From positions 1 through 43,346 of the forward strand of contig QJVW01000052.1 in NCBI GenBank assembly GCA_003235575.1: DNA of 43,346 nucleotides, read 5' to 3'. The translations under genes and the position numbers were made by a program. The notes below the pieces were generated by a model, which made no database searches, had not been told where the DNA came from, and saw only the letters and a program-made list of their open reading frames with translations. Shown in pieces: positions 23,889-32,162 of the stretch. Origin of the DNA: Candidatus Eiseniibacteriota bacterium (GTDB lineage: Bacteria; Eisenbacteria; RBG-16-71-46; SZUA-252). Positions within the stretch are counted from its first letter, which is position 1. The number at the start of each line of letters is the position of its first letter.

Positions 23889-26045
23889 ATGAACGATCAC
23901 GCCTCCAACGAGCCCTCCATCGCGGCGCCCCGCCCGCCCGCGGCCGAGGCCGGCGACGAGCCGCTGCGCGTCGTCCACGTCATGACCGCGTTGGTGCTCG
24001 CCGGCATGGAATACGGCGTGATCAAGGTGTGCAACCGTCTCGAACGCGACAAGGTGACGCCGGGCATCGTCTGCCTGCGGTACGAGGCTCCCGACGCGCG
24101 CGCGGCGTTGCACGATTCGGTGCGTGTCATCGCGCTCGAGGAAATCCCGGACCGCAACTGGGGTCTGATCCCCAAGATCGCGGCCGCGTTCCGAACCCTG
24201 CGTCCCGAAGTCGTCCACAGCCACAATTGGCAGACCTACGTGTACGCCGTAATCGCCGCGCGCATGGCGGGGGTCCCGGTCATCATCCACGGCGAGCACG
24301 GCCACGACAGCACGTTTCGATCCTGGAAGCGACTCTTGGCGCAGCGCGCGCTCAGCCCGGCCGTGGATCGCTTCGTGACCGTGTCGAAGGACCTTTCCCG
24401 GGAACTCGTGCGCGAGTGGCGGCTCAAGCCCGAACGGATCGCCAACATCGCGAACGGCGTCGACCTGGAGCGCTTCACGCCGCAGACGCGCGCGGACGAG
24501 CTTCGACGAGCGCTCGGCTACGACGCCGCGGCGAAGGTGATCACGATCATCGGCGGCCTGCGCCCGGTCAAGGGGCATCCGACGCTCCTACGGGCGTTCG
24601 CACGCCTCCGGGAGCACGAACCCCAAGCCCGCCTCCTCATCGTCGGATCGGATTATCGGCGGGGCCACCAGAAGGAACTGGAGACGCTCGCGGCATCCCT
24701 GGGGATCGCCGACGCGGTCCGGTTCGAGAACATCCGAAACGACATCCCGGACGTCCTCGCGCTTTCCGACGTCTACGTCAATGCCTCCCACTTCGAGGGA
24801 ATGTCGAACACCATCCTGGAGGCCATGGCGTCGGGGAAGGCCGTCGTCGCGACCGCCGTCGGAGGGAACGTCGAGCTGATCGACGACGCGCGCACGGGAC
24901 TCCTGGTGCCGCCGAACGACCCCGAGGCCCTGGCCGGCGCGCTGGCGCGGGTCCTGGGCGATCCGGCGCTTCGGGAGCGCATCCAGACAGCCGCTCGCGC
25001 CCATGTCGTCCGGGAGCACCCGCTCGCGGGCATGGCGCGGCGGTACCAGGATCTCTACCTGGAGACGGCGCTCCGGCGGCGGGTCCGGCGAAGCGCGCCG
25101 GCGGGCGAGCGCGTGAAGCGCCTGGCCGCCGCCACGCTTCGCTACGCCGGCGTCACCGCGCTGCTCCACGCGGCGCGTGGAAGGCAGCTCACGATCCTGA
25201 CCTACCATCGCGTCCTTCCGTTGCACGAGGCGCGGCGGTACCCGTACCAGGGGATGGTGCTCGCCCGGGATACGTTCGAGCACCAGATGGCGCACCTCGC
25301 GCGTCACTACAGCGTGCTGCCGTTCCGCGAGGGCGTTCGGAGGCTGGAGACGGGGTCGTTGCCTCCGCGGGCGATCGCCGTGACGTTCGATGACGGGTAC
25401 CGCGACAACGCGGAGCACGCCCTGCCGATCCTGGAGCGGCACGGCGTCCCCGCCACCTTCTTCCTGGTCACCGACGCGATCGAGCGGGGGCTTCGTCCCT
25501 GGTGGGATGAGATCGCCGCCGTCGCGCCGAACGATGCGCCGGCGATCGTCTCGCGACTCAATCGCATGGCGCGCGCCGAGCGGGCGGAGCACCTGCGGCG
25601 GGCGCGTGAGGAGCAAGGCGCGGATCCCACCGACGTGGACGGCGTGATGATGGGGTGGGACGACGTCGCCGAATTGCTGCGGCGCGGCATGTCGGTGGGC
25701 TCGCATACGCACACGCACGCATTCCTGGACGAACTCTCCCCGGAGGAAATCCGCTCCGAGTTGAACGAGAGTTTCGATCTGCTGGAGCGGCGCGCCGGCA
25801 GCCGCGACCGCTGGGTCGCGTACCCGCGCGGCCGCGCGCTGGGGGGAGACCGGGGCCGCGATCTGCTGCGCGAGATCGGCGTCGCGGCCGCGGTCACCGT
25901 CCAATACGGTTCCAATCGGCCGCAGGCGGACCCCCTGGCGCTACGGCGTGTGGATGCGGGACTCACGCGTCTTCACGCCACGTTCGACCGGGCGCTGTTC
26001 GACTTGGAGTTGAGCCCTCTGGCCCCGAAGCTCCGGAGGTACTGA
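23889..26045 (+). CDS. Fusion protein: glycosyltransferase (TIGR03088-like) plus NodB polysaccharide deacetylase
   Basis: 718 residues in one uninterrupted frame. Residues about 25-400 are a GT4-type transferase like stp2 of XrtA loci: VVHVMTALVLAGMEYGVIKV, VVHSHNWQTYVYAVIAARMAGV, IHGEHGHDSTF, IANGVDLERF, and the E-x7-E site EGMSNTILEAMASG. A basic linker (about 400-425) leads to a deacetylase: ILTYHRVLP, TFDDGY (Asp501/Asp502), VGSHTHTHAF (His606, His610) and VAYPRG. The NodB metal triad D-H-H is thus complete. Usually these are separate genes in EPS loci. The deacetylase half has no signal peptide, so as fused it would act at the cytoplasmic face on lipid-linked or nucleotide-bound sugars, an unusual place for the family. 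Confidence 0.9.
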   Translation: MNDHASNEPSIAAPRPPAAEAGDEPLRVVHVMTALVLAGMEYGVIKVCNRLERDKVTPGIVCLRYEAPDARAALHDSVRVIALEEIPDRNWGLIPKIAAAFRTLRPEVVHSHNWQTYVYAVIAARMAGVPVIIHGEHGHDSTFRSWKRLLAQRALSPAVDRFVTVSKDLSRELVREWRLKPERIANIANGVDLERFTPQTRADELRRALGYDAAAKVITIIGGLRPVKGHPTLLRAFARLREHEPQARLLIVGSDYRRGHQKELETLAASLGIADAVRFENIRNDIPDVLALSDVYVNASHFEGMSNTILEAMASGKAVVATAVGGNVELIDDARTGLLVPPNDPEALAGALARVLGDPALRERIQTAARAHVVREHPLAGMARRYQDLYLETALRRRVRRSAPAGERVKRLAAATLRYAGVTALLHAARGRQLTILTYHRVLPLHEARRYPYQGMVLARDTFEHQMAHLARHYSVLPFREGVRRLETGSLPPRAIAVTFDDGYRDNAEHALPILERHGVPATFFLVTDAIERGLRPWWDEIAAVAPNDAPAIVSRLNRMARAERAEHLRRAREEQGADPTDVDGVMMGWDDVAELLRRGMSVGSHTHTHAFLDELSPEEIRSELNESFDLLERRAGSRDRWVAYPRGRALGGDRGRDLLREIGVAAAVTVQYGSNRPQADPLALRRVDAGLTRLHATFDRALFDLELSPLAPKLRRY

Positions 26046-26049
26046 GATC

Positions 26050-27942
26050 ATGTGCGGCATCGCGGGGATCTTCGTGGCGGGGGAGGGGACGCCGCCCGAC
26101 ATCGAGCGCGTGCGCGCCATGGGCGCGACCATCCACCATCGCGGCCCCGACGACGAAGGGATCCACGTCGAGGGCCCCATCGGGCTCGCCCACCGGCGTC
26201 TGGCCATCATCGGCGTCGCCACCGGCCACCAGCCCCTGTTCGACGCGGACCGCCGGTTCGCGATCATCTTCAATGGCGAGATCTACAATTATCTGGAGCT
26301 CCGGGAGGAGCTCATCGCGAAAGGCCATCGCTTCCGAACGGATTCCGATACGGAAGTCATCCTCGAGGCGTACCGTGCCTGGGGCCCCGCGTCCACGTCC
26401 CGCCTGCGGGGCATGTTCGCCTACGCGATCTGGGATTCACGCGAGCGGACCCTCTTCCTCGCCCGCGATCGTGTCGGCATCAAGCCGCTCTACTACGCCT
26501 GGGACGGGGTGACGTGCCGCTTCGGCTCGGAGTTGAAGCCGATCCTCGCCGACCCGGCCTTTCGCCCCACCCTGGATCCCCTCGCCTTGGACGAGTACCT
26601 GACCTACCTGTACGTCCCCGCGCCGCGTTCGATCTACCGCGAGATCCGAAAGATCCCGGCGGGGCATACGCTCCTCGTTTCCGAGCGCGGGCTCGAGCTC
26701 GCGGAGTACTGGGACCTGACCTTCCGGCCCACCGACGACGCGTCGCTCGCGGAGACGACCGAGGCGCTGCGATCGGCCCTGAGCGAGGCGGTCGGCTGCC
26801 ACCTCATGAGCGAAGTGCCCCTTGGCGCGTTCCTTTCGGGCGGCATCGACTCCAGCGCGGTCGTGGGAAGCATGGCGGCGCTCACGGACCGGCCCGTCCA
26901 GACCTCCTCGATCGGATTTCGCGAGAGCGCCTTCGACGAACTCCCGTACGCGCGCGCGGTGGCGCGCGCCTTCGGCGCCGAGTCGCACGAGCGGATCGTG
27001 GACGCCCGGGCCGCCGACATCCTGGACCGCCTCAGCCATCACTACGACGAGCCGTTCGCCGACTCCTCCATGGTCCCCACGTACTACGTCTCCCAGGTCG
27101 CCCGGGAACGCGTCATCGTGTGCCTCTCCGGCGACGGGGGGGACGAGAACTTCGCGGGCTATCGACGCATGCGCTTCGACTACCTGGAAAACCGAATTCG
27201 CCGGCGCCTGCCGAACGCCGTGCGCCGGTGGCTGCTGGCGCCGGCCGCGCGCGCCTATCCCAAGGCGGACTGGCTGCCGCGGCCGCTGCGCGCGAAGACG
27301 CTGCTCACCAATCTCACGCTGTCGCCCGAACGCGCCTACCACAACACGATGCGCTTCTTCACGCCAGCCATGAAGCGCGCGCTCTACGGCCCCGCCCTGC
27401 GCGCGGCCGTCGGCGATCACGACGCCTTCGCGGTCCAGGAACCGTTCTTTCGGCGCAGCGAGGGCTGGCATCCGCTATCCCGGATCCAGTACGTGGACAT
27501 CAAGACCTACCTCGTGGACGACATCCTCACCAAGGTGGACCGGGCGAGCATGGCGCACTCGCTCGAGGTGCGCGTCCCGCTTCTGGACCATCGCTTCATG
27601 GAGACCGCGGCCTCGATCCGCGCCGATTGGAAACTCCGCGGAGGCGAGGGGAAATGGATCTTCAAGCGCGCGCTCCAGGGGCTCGTGCCGACGGATGTCC
27701 TGACCCGACCGAAGATGGGGTTTTCGATCCCGCTCGACCAATGGTTCCGCGGCGAGCTGCGCCAGCCGTTCGAGGAGAGCGTTCTGGCCCCGAATGCGTT
27801 CGGTGCGTCGCTCTTCGACACCTCCACGGTCCGCCAGTGGTGGAAGGATCACCAGCGGGGCACGGCGAACCATGACAACGTCCTCTGGGCGCTGCTGATG
27901 TTCGAGCACTGGGGACGCCGGTTCGGAGCGGGACTACGATGA
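26050..27942 (+). CDS. Glutamine-dependent amidotransferase, asparagine synthetase B-like (copy 2)
   Basis: 630 residues starting four bases after the fusion gene. MCGIAGIF gives the Cys2 nucleophile; HHRGPDDEG, AHRRLAIIGV, FNGEIYNYLELREEL and RTDSDTEVILEAY complete the glutaminase half. The synthetase half carries SGGIDSS at 263-269, HYDEPFADSSMVPTYY, LSGDGGDENFAGY and KVDRASMAHSLEVRVPLLDHRFME. This is the pattern of the exosortase-A-associated amidotransferase family (TIGR03108-like, from memory). Probably amidates a carboxylate of the polysaccharide repeat or its precursor. The stop overlaps the next glycosyltransferase start (ATGA). Copy 1 and copy 2 are related throughout but not near-identical, so they are old paralogues. 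Confidence 0.93.
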   Translation: MCGIAGIFVAGEGTPPDIERVRAMGATIHHRGPDDEGIHVEGPIGLAHRRLAIIGVATGHQPLFDADRRFAIIFNGEIYNYLELREELIAKGHRFRTDSDTEVILEAYRAWGPASTSRLRGMFAYAIWDSRERTLFLARDRVGIKPLYYAWDGVTCRFGSELKPILADPAFRPTLDPLALDEYLTYLYVPAPRSIYREIRKIPAGHTLLVSERGLELAEYWDLTFRPTDDASLAETTEALRSALSEAVGCHLMSEVPLGAFLSGGIDSSAVVGSMAALTDRPVQTSSIGFRESAFDELPYARAVARAFGAESHERIVDARAADILDRLSHHYDEPFADSSMVPTYYVSQVARERVIVCLSGDGGDENFAGYRRMRFDYLENRIRRRLPNAVRRWLLAPAARAYPKADWLPRPLRAKTLLTNLTLSPERAYHNTMRFFTPAMKRALYGPALRAAVGDHDAFAVQEPFFRRSEGWHPLSRIQYVDIKTYLVDDILTKVDRASMAHSLEVRVPLLDHRFMETAASIRADWKLRGGEGKWIFKRALQGLVPTDVLTRPKMGFSIPLDQWFRGELRQPFEESVLAPNAFGASLFDTSTVRQWWKDHQRGTANHDNVLWALLMFEHWGRRFGAGLR

Positions 27943-29120
27943 CCGCTGCGGCCACGCCGAGGATTCTCTCGTTCACGACGCTGTTTCCCAACCCCGCGGA
28001 GCCGGGGCGGGGGCTCTTCGTGCGCCATCGCGTTGCCGCCATCGCGCGCCTCGCGCCGGTGACGGTTGTCGCGCCCGTCAACGTGGGGCGCCGGCCCTCC
28101 TCGCTCTTTCTTCGGACCCAACGGTCCGACGACCCGGGGCTTCTCGTGCTCCATCCGCGCTTCGCCGTGGCGCCCGGCCTGCTCAAGGAGTGGGACGGCC
28201 GCCTGCTGGACGCCGAGACGTGGCCTCAGGTTCGCGGCGAGATCCAGCGGCGTTCCTTCGACCTCGTCGAGGCGCACTACGCCTACCCCGACGGCGAGGC
28301 CGGCGCCCGCATCGCGGAGCGATTGCGAAAGCCGTTCGTGCTGACGGTTCGGGGATCCGATCTCGAAGTGCTCGCGCGCGATCCCGCGCGACGACCTCGA
28401 ATCGAGCGCACCCTTCGCCGCGCCGCCGCCGTCATCGCGGTTTCCGCGTCGCTGGCGCGCCGCGCCGTCGAGATCGGGGCCGAGGCGGCCCGCGTGCACG
28501 AGATCGGCAACGGCGTGGATCTGGAACGGTTCGCGCCCGGCGACCGCGACGCCGCGCGCCGCCACCTAGGCATCGAGCCATCCGAGCGGATGATTCTCGC
28601 GGTCGGCAGGCTCGATCCGATCAAGGGGTTGGACCTGCTCGTCGAGGCGATGCGGCGCCCGCCGGCAAGCGCGGATCGGACGCTTCGCGCGCGCCTGGTG
28701 GGGGAGGGGCCGGCCCGCGCGGCGCTGGAACGCTCGATTCAGGCCGCGGGCCTCGCCGACCGCGTCATCCTGCAGGGGGAGGTCTCCCCCTCCGCGCTCC
28801 CGACCTGGTACGCTGCCTCCGACGTCGTCACGCTGCTGAGCCACAGCGAGGGATGTCCGAACGTCGTCATCGAGGCGTTGGCCTGTGGGCGCCCCGTCGT
28901 CGCGACGCGCGTCGGCGGCGTCCCCGAACTGGTCCGCGAGGGGGCGACGGGCCTCCTCGTCGAGGACCGCGATCCGGAGCGGGTGGCCGCCCGATGGGGC
29001 GAGGCGCTGGCGCGAGCGTGGCCGGCGGCCGCGCTCACCGAGCACGTGCGGCGCCGGAGCTGGGCTTCCGTCGCCGAGCGGCACCTGGCGCTCTATCGAG
29101 AGGTACTGGGGTGGTCCTGA
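27939..29120 (+). CDS. Glycosyltransferase family 4
   Basis: 393 residues. GT-B landmarks: SFTTLFPNPAEPGRGLFVRHR at the N-terminus (the F..G.FV.... motif of the acceptor domain), VEAHYAYPDGEAGARIAE, LTVRGSDLEVLA, IGNGVDLERFAP, AVGRLDPIKGLDLLVEAM, and the donor-site E-x7-E in SEGCPNVVIEALACGRPVVAT. It is cytoplasmic/peripheral membrane and adds one sugar of the repeat. Overlaps copy 2 of the amidotransferase by four bases and precedes copy 3 by 13 bases, so it is inside the same transcript. Confidence 0.92.
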   Translation: MTAAATPRILSFTTLFPNPAEPGRGLFVRHRVAAIARLAPVTVVAPVNVGRRPSSLFLRTQRSDDPGLLVLHPRFAVAPGLLKEWDGRLLDAETWPQVRGEIQRRSFDLVEAHYAYPDGEAGARIAERLRKPFVLTVRGSDLEVLARDPARRPRIERTLRRAAAVIAVSASLARRAVEIGAEAARVHEIGNGVDLERFAPGDRDAARRHLGIEPSERMILAVGRLDPIKGLDLLVEAMRRPPASADRTLRARLVGEGPARAALERSIQAAGLADRVILQGEVSPSALPTWYAASDVVTLLSHSEGCPNVVIEALACGRPVVATRVGGVPELVREGATGLLVEDRDPERVAARWGEALARAWPAAALTEHVRRRSWASVAERHLALYREVLGWS

Positions 29121-29127
29121 GAAGGAG
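29121..29127 (+). promoter_or_regulatory. Strong Shine-Dalgarno of the third amidotransferase-like gene
   Basis: GAAGGAG followed by six bases to ATG 29134. It fixes the start and therefore the N-terminal Met-Ser-Gly, which matters because residue 2 is the catalytic position in this family. Confidence 0.7.
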
Positions 29128-29133
29128 TTCGCG

Positions 29134-31041
29134 ATGAGCGGAATTGCCGGGGTGCTGCTGCCGCCCGGAAAGGGCGGCCTGCGATCCGACGACATGGGTC
29201 CGATGGGCGAGGGGTTGGCGCCCGGCGGTCCCGTGCGCGCGCTCATCCTGGGCCAGGGGCGGCTCGGACTCTGCGTGTCGGATTCCCCCGGGTACGACAC
29301 CTGGCTCGTCTCCCGGCGGACCGGCGACGTGGACGCGGCGCTGGCGTTGCACGGGAGGATCACCAACGCCCGCGCGTTCCACCAAGGGGACGACCCGGCG
29401 CGCCTGGGGGACGCGCTCCTCCAGCGGTTCCTCGACGACGGCCCCGAGAAGACCGCCTTGGCGCTCCGCGGGGATTTCGCCTTCGCGTTCTGGGACGGGC
29501 GGGGAAATTGCCTGACGGTGGGCGTGGACCGGGTCCGGATTCAGTCGCTGGTCGTCGCCGGCCACCCGGACGGCTTTCTGTTCGGGTCACGCATGGGCGC
29601 GCTGCTCCGCGCGCCGACGGGATTCACGCCGACGATCCACCCCGCCTCGGTCTTGGACATCGTGGGCGCTTCCGTCGTCTCCACGCCGCGCACGATCTTC
29701 CGCGAGGTCGAGAAGGTGCCGCCGGGACACCTCATCACCGCGCAGGACGGCCGCGTCACGACACGCGCCTACTGGGACGTCGACTACACGAACCCCTCGA
29801 CCGACGCGGTCGACGCGCTGCGCCGCGAGACCCGGGACGCGCTCGAGGGCGCCATCGCCGACCACCGGAACGCCGAAGGGGGGGACCGCGATTCGTTCGG
29901 CGCCTTCCTGAGCGGCGGCATCGATTCCTCGACCGTCACCGGACTCCTGACCCGTCGTGACGGAGCGCCGGTGCGAACGTTCTCCATCGGATTCGGCGAG
30001 GAGCGCTTCAACGAACTCTCCTACGCGCGCCTGGTGGCGGAGGCGTTCCACACGCGCCACACCGAGTATTTCGTCACGCCGGAGGATACGCTCCAGGCCA
30101 TGGACACGATCGCCGTGGCCTTCGACGAGCCCTTCGCGAACGCCTCCTCCGTGCCCACGTATTTCTGCGCGAAGCTCGCGCGCGATCACGGCGTCGGCGT
30201 CCTGTACGCGGGCGATGGGGGAGACGAACTCTTCGCCGGGAACGAGCGCTACGCGACGAACAAGGTATTCGGACGGTACGACAGGCTCCCGGCGTGGTTC
30301 CGGAATGGCCTCTTCACCCCGGCGGTCCGCGCGGCGGGGACCCTGTTCCCGGCGCCGATCCTCGTCAAGGCGAAGAAGTACGTCACGCGCGCCAGCCTGC
30401 CGCCGGCCGAACGAATGACGTCGTACGGCTTCTGGTACATCTTCCCGCCGGCGGAGCTGGTGGAACCCGACTTCCTGGCGAGCGCCGGGCCCTACCGGCC
30501 TTCCGCGATGAGCATTCATCACTTCAACAACGCGCGCGCGCGCGAAATACTCGACCGCCAGCTCTACCTCGACCTCAAGGTCACCATCTCGGACAACGAC
30601 ATCCTCAAAGTGACCCGCATGTGCGAGGCGGCCGGCGTCGCGGTGCGATTCCCGTTCCTCGACGAGCGCGTCGTCCACGCGGCGGAGCGCGTTCCGGCGC
30701 GGATCAAGATGCGCGGCGAGGAGCTGCGGACCTTCTTCAAGGAGACGTACGCCGATCTGTTGCCCCCGGAGACGCGCGCCAAGCAGAAGCACGGGTTCGG
30801 GCTTCCCATCTCGCTCTGGCTCCGCGACGTGCCCGCGCTGCGCGAGCGGATGCGAGACCTGGTTCTCGGACCGGCCTCGGTCGCCCGTGGCTACTTTCGG
30901 CCGGCCGGGCTCGAGGAATTGGTGCGGCGTCACGCGGCCGACACCACACCCTTCTACGGCACCATCCTGTGGAATCTGATGATCCTCGAGCTGTGGCATC
31001 GCCGCGTGCTCGACGGGGCCGGGGCCGCACGGCGATCGTGA
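29134..31041 (+). CDS. Asparagine synthetase-like protein with degenerate glutaminase domain (copy 3, Cys2 to Ser)
   Basis: 635 residues. The start is fixed by GAAGGAG six bases upstream, giving MSGIAGVLL: the invariant Cys2 is Ser. Other glutaminase marks are missing too: no HRGPD motif, and FNGE(I/M)YN is replaced by LHGRITNA. The synthetase half is intact: SGGIDSS at 260-266, FSIGFGEERFNELSYA, AFDEPFANASSVPTYF and AGDGGDELFAGN. So ATP-dependent carboxylate activation is probably kept while glutamine hydrolysis is lost, as in beta-lactam synthetase. It may use free ammonia, another amine, or ammonia made by copy 1 or 2. It is in the same transcript as the two intact paralogues and overlaps the next start (GTGA). 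Confidence 0.9.
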   Translation: MSGIAGVLLPPGKGGLRSDDMGPMGEGLAPGGPVRALILGQGRLGLCVSDSPGYDTWLVSRRTGDVDAALALHGRITNARAFHQGDDPARLGDALLQRFLDDGPEKTALALRGDFAFAFWDGRGNCLTVGVDRVRIQSLVVAGHPDGFLFGSRMGALLRAPTGFTPTIHPASVLDIVGASVVSTPRTIFREVEKVPPGHLITAQDGRVTTRAYWDVDYTNPSTDAVDALRRETRDALEGAIADHRNAEGGDRDSFGAFLSGGIDSSTVTGLLTRRDGAPVRTFSIGFGEERFNELSYARLVAEAFHTRHTEYFVTPEDTLQAMDTIAVAFDEPFANASSVPTYFCAKLARDHGVGVLYAGDGGDELFAGNERYATNKVFGRYDRLPAWFRNGLFTPAVRAAGTLFPAPILVKAKKYVTRASLPPAERMTSYGFWYIFPPAELVEPDFLASAGPYRPSAMSIHHFNNARAREILDRQLYLDLKVTISDNDILKVTRMCEAAGVAVRFPFLDERVVHAAERVPARIKMRGEELRTFFKETYADLLPPETRAKQKHGFGLPISLWLRDVPALRERMRDLVLGPASVARGYFRPAGLEELVRRHAADTTPFYGTILWNLMILELWHRRVLDGAGAARRS

Positions 31042-32162
31042 GCGGACCGTATACCTTCGACACGGTGGAGCTCCCGGACGCGTTCCGCTCGTTCGCCGAC
31101 GCGTGGCGGGAACTGCTCGCGGGCAGCCCCACCGACACGATCTTCCTGACGCCGGAGTGGATGGAGGCGTGGTGGGGGGCCTACGGCGCCGGCCGCAGGG
31201 GTTGCCTGGCCCGCGTGCATCGGGGCGGGAGTCTGGTCGCCGTCGCGCCGCTCCAAATCGTTCGCGAACGGTGGCGTCGCGCGCTGGGCGTCGACACACT
31301 CCGTTTTCTCAGCGATGGATCCTACGACGCGGACTACCTGAACCTCATTTCGACTCCCGACGCCGGCGAGGACCTGGTGCCCTCGTTCCTCAGGTGGATC
31401 CGATCCGCTTCCGGCTTGCGGCACGACCTGGCCCGATGGAATGAGATCCCCTGCGCGTCTCCGAACGCCCGTCTGTTCGCCGACGCGCTGACCTCCACCG
31501 GCACGCTGATCGACCAGGAGCGAATCGGGGCCGTCGTCACGACGTTTCCTTCCTCCTGGGAAGCCTACATCGCCGGGCTCAAGCCCCGCATGCGCACGAA
31601 GCTCCGCCGTCTTCGCCGCGAACTGGAGACCGCGCACGCCGTGCGCCTCTTGCGGTGCGACACGGAGGACGATCTCTCGCATCGTCTCCCGTCGCTCTTC
31701 GATCTCCACCAACGCCGATGGACCGCCCGCGGCATGTCCGGCGTGCTGGGCGGCCCCCGAAAGCGGACGTTCTACGCGGGACTGTCCCGCGCCCTGCTCC
31801 GCCGGGGGTGGCTCCAGTTCCACTCGCTGGAGGTGGATGGAACGCTCGTCGCCCATCAGTACTGCATGGGGTACCGTGGCACCGTGTTCCTGCTCCAGGA
31901 AGGATACGACCCCGCCTGGGAGCGGCACGGCGTCGGGAACATCCTCCGGGCGATGGTCTTCGAACGGCTCATTGCCGAGGGATGGGAACACTACGACTTC
32001 CTCGCGGGCGTGACCGACCACAAGCGGTCCTGGGCCGGTGTCGTCACCGAGGGCGTGCGCCTCACGGCGCGCGGACCGTCGCTCCGAGGATCGGGGATCG
32101 CGCTGCTCGAGCGCGCGGCGCGCGCCGTCCGCGGGCGCGCCGCGGGGAAGGGGACGACGTGA
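31038..32162 (+). CDS. GNAT/FemAB-type transferase (BcsL/CelD-like)
   Basis: 374 residues from GTG 31038 overlapping the previous TGA; the longer in-frame reading upstream is rejected because it overlaps the amidotransferase gene. Seen: TIFLTPEWMEAWWGAYGAG, SLVAVAPLQIVRERWRR, FLSDGSYDADYLNLI, the basic helix GLKPRMRTKLRRLRRELETA, and the C-terminal half with LEVDGTLVAHQYCMGYRG and HYDFLAGVTDHKRSWAG. This is the fourth family member in the window. It ends with a GTGA overlap to a deacetylase, so a free amine made by the deacetylase could be the acceptor; that link is only an inference from position. Confidence 0.82.
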   Translation: MSGPYTFDTVELPDAFRSFADAWRELLAGSPTDTIFLTPEWMEAWWGAYGAGRRGCLARVHRGGSLVAVAPLQIVRERWRRALGVDTLRFLSDGSYDADYLNLISTPDAGEDLVPSFLRWIRSASGLRHDLARWNEIPCASPNARLFADALTSTGTLIDQERIGAVVTTFPSSWEAYIAGLKPRMRTKLRRLRRELETAHAVRLLRCDTEDDLSHRLPSLFDLHQRRWTARGMSGVLGGPRKRTFYAGLSRALLRRGWLQFHSLEVDGTLVAHQYCMGYRGTVFLLQEGYDPAWERHGVGNILRAMVFERLIAEGWEHYDFLAGVTDHKRSWAGVVTEGVRLTARGPSLRGSGIALLERAARAVRGRAAGKGTT

